Source: JBFGCT01 sp041581055
Lineage (GTDB): Bacteria > Actinomycetota > Acidimicrobiia > Acidimicrobiales > Ilumatobacteraceae
Assembly: GCA_041581055.1 (NCBI GenBank)
Contig: JBFGCT010000035.1
Span: 1 to 27,304, forward strand
Direction of reading: 5' to 3'
DNA length: 27,304 nucleotides
The notes under the pieces were generated by a model, which was not told where the DNA came from, ran no database searches, and was given only the letters and a program-made list of their open reading frames with translations. Positions 6,485 to 12,555 of this stretch are shown in pieces (position 1 is the first letter of the stretch; every line of letters starts with the position of its first letter). A program made the position numbers and the translations under genes.

Positions 6485-8524
6485 ATGAGCGCGCCAGGAC
6501 CACCGCACCAGACGTCGGCGCGACGGCTGACGTGTCGCCGTGCGGCGCGGACGATCTGGTCGTGTCTGCGCATGGTCGGTGCCGAGCGGCCGTGGGCGCT
6601 GCGCGGTGTGGTCGCCCTCCGCATCGCCGCGGGCCTGGTCCCGGCGGCGCTTGCGTTGTCGGTCAGCGCGCTGATCGATGCCGCAACCGACCTGGTTGGA
6701 ACCTCCGCCTCGCTCACCGAGTCGGGTGTGCTGGCCTGGCTGCTCGTCGTCGCACTCGTCGGGGTGTTCGCATCGCTGCAGGCGACCGTTCAGGCCGTCA
6801 TCGAGCGCGACATCGGGCGCACCACCTCGCTGCGCGTGCGCAGTGACCTGATGACCTTCGTCAACGCGCTGCCGGATCTCGCGCTCTTGGAGGCACCCGA
6901 GGTCCACGACCGCATCCTCATCTCGCAGTCCCAGGAACACGCGCCGAGTCAGGTCGTCAAACAGGTTCTCGCGATCGGCGAGCAGGCGATCGCCGTCGTC
7001 AGCGTGATCATGGTGCTCAGCTCGATCAGCCCCTGGGCGGCGGCCGCGGCCTCGCTGGCCGTCGTGCCCACCCTCGCCGCCGAGCTCTACCTCAGCAAGC
7101 GACGGGCCGAGATGCTGGCCGAGAACGCCCAGACGATGAGGCGCCGCAGCTTCTACTCCGACCTCGTCACCGACCTGCGGGCGGCGAAGGAGATCCGGGT
7201 GTACGGCTTCGGCGACACCCTCGCGGACCGTATGCGGAGCGAGTACCGGTCGATCAACTCCAGAGAGCGGGAGATGGACATGCGGTCGCTGCGGGTCGCC
7301 ATCGGGCTCGGCGTCGTAACGAGCGCTTTCACGGTCGTCGCCCTGGTGCTGGGCATGCGGGACATCCTCGGGCCGGCCGGTTCGATCGGTGGTGTCGCCA
7401 TCCTGCTCGCCGCGGTCACCAACGTGCAGAACTCGAGCCGGACCGTGGTCGGCGACGCGGGGCTCCTGACCGACATGATCAACGTCGTCGGCCACTACGA
7501 CGTCGTCAGGGAACTCGCTCAGCGCGACGACGACCCGCAGACCGCCACCACGCCCGACCGTCGCGCCGCCGACCGGCCCGCGAACGCCGAGAAGAGGGCG
7601 TCCTCCACCGCCGCCACGCCACCCGGCCGCGCCGCCGACCCGCTGGCGAAGGCCAACGGTACCGACCGCCACCTCGGTGTCCGTTCTCGCCGGGCGCCGG
7701 CGCCGGACGCCGACCCCGCGGCGCTCCACCGTCCACCCACCGCACCCGGTGTCGAGCTCGACCGGATCTGGTTCCGCTACTCGCCGGCACAGCCGTGGGT
7801 GCTGCGAGGGCTGAACCTGAAGGTCCCCGCCGGCGCGACGGTCGCGATCGTGGGACCGAACGGCGCAGGCAAGTCGACGATCCTCAAGCTCATCTGCCAG
7901 CTCTACCGCGCCGAGCGGGGCACGATCACCTACGACGTCGATGGCGCGAGTACGACGGCCCGCCCGCCGATCGCCACGCTGTTCCAGGACTACATGGAGT
8001 ATGAGCTGACCGCCGCCGACAACATCGGACTGGGCGACGTTCGCCGGCTCGGGGACCGGCCGGGGATCCGGCGAGCCGCCGGGCGCGCCGATCTGCTTGC
8101 CGAGCTCGACGGGCTCCCCGCCGGGCTCGACACCGTCCTCTCTCGCATCTTCGTCCTCGATCGCTCCAACGAGGGCACCATCCTGTCCGGCGGCCAATGG
8201 CAACGCTTGGCGCTCGCCCGGGCCTACTTCGCCGACGCCGGCCTATTGCTGCTCGACGAGCCCACGTCGTCGCTCGATGCCGACGCTGAGGAACGCCTGG
8301 CAACCGCGTTGGCGGAGGCGGGCGCCGCCAGGACGACGGTGGTCGTGTCCCACCGCTTCTCGACCGCCCGCATGGCGGACTCCATCTTCGTGGTCGAACA
8401 CGGCGCCGTCACCGAGCAAGGTTCGCACGACGCACTGCTCGAGCTCGGCGGCACCTACACCCGCATGTACACGAAGCAGAGACGGGCGTTCGCGAGTGCG
8501 TCCGGGATCGGAGTGCCAGGATGA
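6485..8524 (+). CDS. ABC transporter, fused membrane and ATPase domains (peptide exporter)
   Basis: This 679-aa half-size exporter has an N-terminal cytosolic stretch, then a six-helix-type membrane domain (about residues 40-320), and a C-terminal ATPase. The ATPase shows Walker A GPNGAGKST at 457-465, a Q-loop LFQDYMEYELTA, signature LSGGQ at 567-571, Walker B LLLLDEP ending about 593 and the switch His623 in VVSHR. There is no N-terminal C39 peptidase domain, so leader removal must come from another protein, plausibly the cluster's SDH-type protease. An unusual low-complexity linker of about 75 residues (346-421, rich in Ala, Pro, Arg and Asp) separates the two domains. Its stop overlaps the ATP-grasp ATG (ATGA). 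It most likely exports the modified peptide as a homodimer (inference). Confidence 0.88.
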   Translation: MSAPGPPHQTSARRLTCRRAARTIWSCLRMVGAERPWALRGVVALRIAAGLVPAALALSVSALIDAATDLVGTSASLTESGVLAWLLVVALVGVFASLQATVQAVIERDIGRTTSLRVRSDLMTFVNALPDLALLEAPEVHDRILISQSQEHAPSQVVKQVLAIGEQAIAVVSVIMVLSSISPWAAAAASLAVVPTLAAELYLSKRRAEMLAENAQTMRRRSFYSDLVTDLRAAKEIRVYGFGDTLADRMRSEYRSINSREREMDMRSLRVAIGLGVVTSAFTVVALVLGMRDILGPAGSIGGVAILLAAVTNVQNSSRTVVGDAGLLTDMINVVGHYDVVRELAQRDDDPQTATTPDRRAADRPANAEKRASSTAATPPGRAADPLAKANGTDRHLGVRSRRAPAPDADPAALHRPPTAPGVELDRIWFRYSPAQPWVLRGLNLKVPAGATVAIVGPNGAGKSTILKLICQLYRAERGTITYDVDGASTTARPPIATLFQDYMEYELTAADNIGLGDVRRLGDRPGIRRAAGRADLLAELDGLPAGLDTVLSRIFVLDRSNEGTILSGGQWQRLALARAYFADAGLLLLDEPTSSLDADAEERLATALAEAGAARTTVVVSHRFSTARMADSIFVVEHGAVTEQGSHDALLELGGTYTRMYTKQRRAFASASGIGVPG

Positions 8525-9597
8525 CCGATGAGGGAACGATCCTGATCGTGAGCTCCCGAGGCGACGCTCACGTCGAGGATGTGATCAAGGAGATCTTGAC
8601 CCAGACCGACGACGTCGTCCTGTTGAACTCCGACGACGTGCCCGGCAAGTTGACCGTCGACTTCTCGTGCGGGGACACGGCCGCCCGTCCGTGGCGATGG
8701 TCACTCTCGTTCAGAGACGACTGTCAGCTCGACGGCGCGTCGATCCGGTCGGTCTGGTGGCGCAAGCCGGGCCACTACTACGGCCTCAGTCCGGAGCTGT
8801 CCCCCCAGGAGCGCGAGTTCGCCAAAGGGGAGCTCGACCACTTGTTCGGCTCGGTTTGGTCGCTGCTCGACACCTACTGGATGAATCATCCGGAGCGCAA
8901 TCGCGCGGCCGGCTGGAAACTCGAACAACTCGTGCGGGCACGGCGCCAGGGCGTGGCGGTCCCGCGGACCCTTGTCAGCAATTCCCCCGACGAGGTGAGA
9001 GCGTTCTACGACGAGTGCTGCGGGCGCATGGTGTTCAAGGTCATGACCGACCCGCTGCTGGGGGCGGTCACGCTGTCCGAGAAGCAACCGGATGTCCGGA
9101 TCGAGGAGGTCAAGGAGACGACGACCACGCCGATCGGACCGGCCCAGCTCGAGGAGATCGACAGCGTACGCCTGCTCCCCGGGCTGTTCCAGGAGTACGT
9201 TCCGAAGCGCTTCGAGTACCGCGTGACGGTCATCGGCGACGAGCTGTTTGCGGCCCGAATCGATTCCCAGGCGCGGGAGGGCACGCGACACGACTGGCGC
9301 AACTGGGCCGACGGCGGCCTCGAGATCCCGTACGCCCGAGCGGAGCTCCCGGGCGAGATCGAGGACTTCTGCCGCCAGCTCGTGTCCGACTACGGGCTGA
9401 ACTTCGGGGCGCTCGACTTCGTCGAGACACCCGACGGCCAGTTCGTGTTCCTCGAGCTCAACCCCACCGGGCAGTTCATCTGGGTCGAGAAGCGGCTCCC
9501 GGAGCTCCGGATGACGAGCGCGCTCGCCTCCGCGCTCGTCAGCGGCGGCTCGGCGACGGCCGGGATGGCGCTGGCGCACAAGCAGGGCGCGCTGTGA
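8521..9597 (+). CDS. ATP-grasp ribosomal peptide maturase (graspetide-ligase type)
   Basis: This 358-aa ATP-grasp protein resembles the RimK-related ligases that mature microviridin-type graspetides, with some similarity to MvdC/MvdD and TgmB. It has an N-terminal preATP-grasp segment with SVWWRKPGHYYGL, matching the WxRRP-like region of that family. ATP-binding Lys173 lies in MVFKVM and the adenine hinge in LFQEYVPKRFEYRV. Mg-binding residues Asp299, Glu312 and Asn314 lie in GALDF and FLELNPTGQFIWVE, the family's ELNPxGQ signature. Such enzymes activate Asp or Glu side chains as acyl phosphates to form ester or amide links with Ser, Thr or Lys. The likely substrate is the 72-aa peptide, which offers only Asp57 and Asp70 in its core, so few links are possible. 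It overlaps both neighbours (ATGA and GTGA). Confidence 0.85.
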   Translation: MTDEGTILIVSSRGDAHVEDVIKEILTQTDDVVLLNSDDVPGKLTVDFSCGDTAARPWRWSLSFRDDCQLDGASIRSVWWRKPGHYYGLSPELSPQEREFAKGELDHLFGSVWSLLDTYWMNHPERNRAAGWKLEQLVRARRQGVAVPRTLVSNSPDEVRAFYDECCGRMVFKVMTDPLLGAVTLSEKQPDVRIEEVKETTTTPIGPAQLEEIDSVRLLPGLFQEYVPKRFEYRVTVIGDELFAARIDSQAREGTRHDWRNWADGGLEIPYARAELPGEIEDFCRQLVSDYGLNFGALDFVETPDGQFVFLELNPTGQFIWVEKRLPELRMTSALASALVSGGSATAGMALAHKQGAL

Positions 9598-10550
9598 CCG
9601 ATCGAGCCGCCCCGGGCGGGCACCGCACGGCGCCGACCGGCGGTTCCACGTCGGCCCACCTCGAGGTCCTCGCCCGCGAGATGGGCTACCCCGTCGCCTT
9701 GGTGCACGCCCCTATCGACGATCAAGCGATCAAGACGGTGTATGAGTGTCTCCGGCCGCTCGGCTGTCCCGATCGGCTCGGGATCGTGCTGCACACCCTG
9801 GGCGGCTCGATCTCCGCCGGCCGGCGGCTCGCGCTCATCGCGCGTGACTGCTGCAAGACGCTCGTGGTGATGGTCCCCTACAAGGCTCGATCCGCGGGGA
9901 CGCTCGTGTGCCTGGCGGCGAACGAGCTCGTGCTCGGACCGATGGCCGAGTTGAGCCCGGTCGACGCCCAGATCTCGTCCTCGTCGCCGGGCCGTTCGTC
10001 GGACCCCGACGAGATCGGGGTCGAGGACGTCCGCGCGTTCCGCTCGTTCGCCGAGGAGTGGTTCGACGTGACGGGCGACGACGATCGAATGCAGGTACTG
10101 GCGCTCCTCGCCAGCTCGGTCTTCCCCCCGACGCTCGGTTCCATGTACCGCGTCTCCAAGTACGCGCGGCGCACGACGGCTGAGCTGCTGCGCCTGCAAC
10201 TGCCGCTCGCCGACGACCCGACGCTGGACGCCGCCGTCGACGCGCTGATCGGCGCCACGACGGTCCACGACGGCTGCTTCACCCGCTCCGACGCCGTTGA
10301 GATGGGCCTGAACGTGGTCGAGACGTCGTTGGCGAACGAGGGGCTGATGTGGGACATGGTGACGGGCCTGCAGGGTCGCATGGACGTGGACCCGACCGTG
10401 CTCGGGGTGATCGCCCGGCCGGGGTCCGAGTTCCACCGATGCTGGCTCGCCGGCGCCAGTGACCGACGACTCGCCGGGCCAACCGGCGACCCGGACGTCC
10501 GGATCGGCTGGACGCTCGCGTCCACAGCGCAACACGCACCAGGAGATTGA
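9594..10550 (+). CDS. SDH-family Clp-fold serine protease
   Basis: This 318-aa protein belongs to the serine dehydrogenase proteinase (SDH_sah, PF01972-type) branch of the ClpP/SppA fold. The diagnostic block runs from LGIVLHTLGGSIS (glycine-rich oxyanion strand, about 63-73) through MVPYKARSAGTLVCLAA, with probable nucleophile Ser100. It ends in GPMAELSPVDAQI around 116-127. No signal peptide or membrane helix is seen, so it should act in the cytoplasm. A C-terminal domain of about 150 residues has no clear match. The GTG at 9594 overlaps the ATP-grasp stop and fits the onset of homology; the same frame is open far upstream, but that part is only a shadow of the ATP-grasp gene. I infer a role in removing the peptide leader, because the exporter lacks a peptidase domain. 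Confidence 0.82.
   Translation: MTDRAAPGGHRTAPTGGSTSAHLEVLAREMGYPVALVHAPIDDQAIKTVYECLRPLGCPDRLGIVLHTLGGSISAGRRLALIARDCCKTLVVMVPYKARSAGTLVCLAANELVLGPMAELSPVDAQISSSSPGRSSDPDEIGVEDVRAFRSFAEEWFDVTGDDDRMQVLALLASSVFPPTLGSMYRVSKYARRTTAELLRLQLPLADDPTLDAAVDALIGATTVHDGCFTRSDAVEMGLNVVETSLANEGLMWDMVTGLQGRMDVDPTVLGVIARPGSEFHRCWLAGASDRRLAGPTGDPDVRIGWTLASTAQHAPGD
10541..10546 (+). promoter_or_regulatory. Ribosome binding site fixing the MauE-like start
   Basis: AGGAGA sits 5 nt before the ATG at 10552 and just at the end of the protease gene. It rejects the longer upstream reading of this frame. Confidence 0.7.
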
Positions 10551-10551
10551 C

Positions 10552-11148
10552 ATGGACTCGGCAATACTCATCGCCATCGTCGCCCAGGCCCTCGTCGCGA
10601 GCGTGCTCGCCGTCTCGCTCGTCTCCAAGGTCCGGGGGCGGATCGCGTTCCAACGCTTCGTCGCGACGATCTCGGCGTTCAACCTGTTCAGCAAGCGGTT
10701 CAGCAAAGCGGCCGCGGTGGTGGCGATCGCGGTCGAGCTCACGATCATCGGCCTGCTGCTGGCCGAGCCCGGGTCGACGCGGGCGACGCTGGGGCTCGGG
10801 GCCGCGTTCACGCTGCTGGCGGCGTACTCGCTGTCGCTGGTCTCGGTGCTCGCACGCGGCCTCGAGACGAGCTGCAACTGCTTCGGCTCCACGGATCACA
10901 CGGTGTCCCTCTACGACATCGGGCGCAACTTGGCGATCATGGGGTCGTGCGTCGGCGGCATCGTCGCCGGCGCCGACTCGAGCGGTGCGCTCCAGTTCTG
11001 GCCTGTTGCGCTGGCGACGGTGATCGGGCTGGTCGGCGCGGTCATGCTGATCAACGGACGCACGTTCACCGAGACCCTCACCGGGGCGCTCAGCGACGAC
11101 CGGTCGATGCGCCACCGCCATTCTCACGCCGAGGCCGCTCATGGATGA
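10552..11148 (+). CDS. MauE/DoxX-like redox membrane protein
   Basis: This 198-aa integral membrane protein has four or five hydrophobic helices (about 4-25, 52-71, 78-100 and 128-165, with one further to the C-terminus). The CNCFG motif (Cys108, Cys110) after the third helix corresponds to the cysteine pair of MauE, which is required with MauD to form the six disulfides of the methylamine dehydrogenase small subunit. A Cys133 lies in the next helix. It probably passes electrons between quinone or another membrane carrier and the downstream thioredoxin-like protein. The start at 10552 is fixed by an AGGAGA site. It overlaps the thioredoxin gene by 8 bp. No methylamine dehydrogenase genes are present, so its client here is most likely the six-cysteine peptide (inference). 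Confidence 0.82.
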   Translation: MDSAILIAIVAQALVASVLAVSLVSKVRGRIAFQRFVATISAFNLFSKRFSKAAAVVAIAVELTIIGLLLAEPGSTRATLGLGAAFTLLAAYSLSLVSVLARGLETSCNCFGSTDHTVSLYDIGRNLAIMGSCVGGIVAGADSSGALQFWPVALATVIGLVGAVMLINGRTFTETLTGALSDDRSMRHRHSHAEAAHG

Positions 11149-11749
11149 CTTCGTACTCGCCAGCACGGTCTTGCTGTGGGTCGCGCTGCTGATCAGCCTG
11201 CTCCTCCACGTGAGGACGATCGCCTGGATCCGCCAACGAAACGTCGAACGCCGCATGCACCTCGAGCAGCGGGCGGCGCTTCAGGTCGGCTCGATTGCCC
11301 CCGACTTCCATGCGCAGCTTCTCGACGGCCGCCTCGTCGAGAAAGCCGATTTCGACGGTCGCCGCGTCGCCTTCATCTTCATGTCGCCCCTGTGCAACGA
11401 GTGCCGGCATGCGCTCCCCGACCTTCAGCAGCTTGCGCCAAAGGCTCGCGACGCCAGCGGCGTCGAGTTCGTTCTTGTCAGCGATCGCGGCGCGTCGGAG
11501 ACGAACGCCTGGCTCGATCTGCTCCGCCAACAGGACGACGTGACCGTCGAGTTGCCGATGATCGTCGCCGAAGGGAGCGGGGCCGACTTCGTCCGGCGCT
11601 ACAACGCGACCGGTGCCACGCCCGCCTTCGTGCTGGTCGATGAGTACGGCAGCGTCGAATCGGGTTCGCTGCTGGTGGCGCCGGAATGGGGTCAACTGCG
11701 GCGCAACTGGGAGGGCCGCCGCCGCCTCGCACCGTGGATGACCCGGTGA
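11141..11749 (+). CDS. MauD/TlpA-like membrane-anchored thioredoxin
   Basis: This 202-aa protein has an N-terminal anchor helix (about 5-24), a basic stretch that should stay cytoplasmic or mark topology, and a redoxin domain from about residue 48 (GSIAPDF). The active site is C-N-E-C (Cys85, Cys88) in FIFMSPLCNECRHALPDL, followed by the cis-proline loop TGATPAFVLVD. Together with the MauE-like protein it forms the same pair that makes disulfides in methylamine dehydrogenase maturation. Its position directly behind the protease and exporter genes suggests it oxidises or isomerises the exported six-cysteine peptide. It overlaps the upstream gene by 8 bp and the next by GTGA. The domain call is secure; the substrate is inferred. 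Confidence 0.85.
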   Translation: MDDFVLASTVLLWVALLISLLLHVRTIAWIRQRNVERRMHLEQRAALQVGSIAPDFHAQLLDGRLVEKADFDGRRVAFIFMSPLCNECRHALPDLQQLAPKARDASGVEFVLVSDRGASETNAWLDLLRQQDDVTVELPMIVAEGSGADFVRRYNATGATPAFVLVDEYGSVESGSLLVAPEWGQLRRNWEGRRRLAPWMTR

Positions 11750-12534
11750 ACGGCGCCGCTCTGCGCCCGCCGGCGCCGCCGCCCTCGGCGCTGCCGTTGG
11801 TCGAGATCGTCGCCGAGATCGGGTGCGAGCTCGGCGCACCGTCGGACCTGGCGAGGTTCGCCGCGGTTGTCGCCGCCGAGCGGTCGCGGTACCCGATCTC
11901 GCATCGGCGCGTGGAGCGCCACACGACCGCCGGCCTGCGCGAGGGGGACGACATCGTCGTAACCGAGCACGAACGGTTGCTCGGACAGGTCATGACCGAT
12001 GCCAACGGCTTGGAGATCCATGCCCTCGTCGACTCCTTCTCCGCGCGATGCACCGGCCGGTTCGAGGACTGGCCGACCTTGGCGACCGAGGGGACGAGGA
12101 TGTGGGCGCAGTACCGCGACACCGTCGCGCCGGTGCGCCTGACACACGTCGCGGTCCGCTACATCATGCACGTCGCCGGCCTCGAGGACGCGCGACTGCT
12201 GTGTCGGCACATTCGATTCGCTCCGGAGTTCCCCGCGCGGCCGGCCGGGCCAGTGTCGTCGTACTTCGCGCAGATGGGCGCCCACGACGACGCGGTCGAT
12301 GCCGAGGTCACGATCGTCGTGGCGCTGGCGGTCGACGACGACGGCGTGCCGGGCCTGCGGCTCGAATCTCATCTGGTCGGATCGATCGCGGCGAAGGTCG
12401 GGGTGGACGACACCGCCGACCTCGTCGCGCGGCAGGCCCAGCTCGACGAGGCCCAGCGGGACATCTGCGCCGGCCTGCTGGTCGGGTTGGACGGCCCCGT
12501 CCTCGAGCGGCCGGCGGACGATCCGGCCGCGTGA
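11746..12534 (+). CDS. TIGR04255-like protein of unknown function
   Basis: This 262-aa soluble protein opens, after a proline-rich stretch, with LPLVEIVAEIGCE, similar to the LVEVVxEIRF start of the sporadically distributed TIGR04255 family. The middle contains YPISHRRVERHTT and GRFEDWPTL, and RLTHVAVRYIMHV resembles the family's conserved R-x-G-L-R-Y-x-N region. No enzyme motif, membrane segment or signal peptide is seen. The family has no assigned function that I know of. The GTG at 11746 is chosen because it forms a GTGA overlap with the thioredoxin stop. An upstream GTG at 11734 is also possible. The coupling makes it the last member of the cluster, so it may help modification, immunity or delivery (inference). 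It is convergent with the flavoprotein gene that follows. Confidence 0.65.
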   Translation: MNGAALRPPAPPPSALPLVEIVAEIGCELGAPSDLARFAAVVAAERSRYPISHRRVERHTTAGLREGDDIVVTEHERLLGQVMTDANGLEIHALVDSFSARCTGRFEDWPTLATEGTRMWAQYRDTVAPVRLTHVAVRYIMHVAGLEDARLLCRHIRFAPEFPARPAGPVSSYFAQMGAHDDAVDAEVTIVVALAVDDDGVPGLRLESHLVGSIAAKVGVDDTADLVARQAQLDEAQRDICAGLLVGLDGPVLERPADDPAA

Positions 12535-12555
12535 TCTCGACGAGCCCGCTCGCGG

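Noticed and set aside
6192..6488. 98-codon plus-strand ORF ending at the transporter ATG
   Set aside because: The ATGA overlap is attractive, but it has no ribosome site at the proper distance, no recognisable domain and an equal rival on the other strand. Not called as a gene.
6113..8203. Long minus-strand open frame (696 codons) opposite the ABC transporter
   Set aside because: It is the complement of a gene with complete ABC transporter motifs. The Arg/Gly/Asp-rich translation is typical of an antisense shadow in GC-rich DNA. Only its last 59 codons, in the gap, are kept as an open question.
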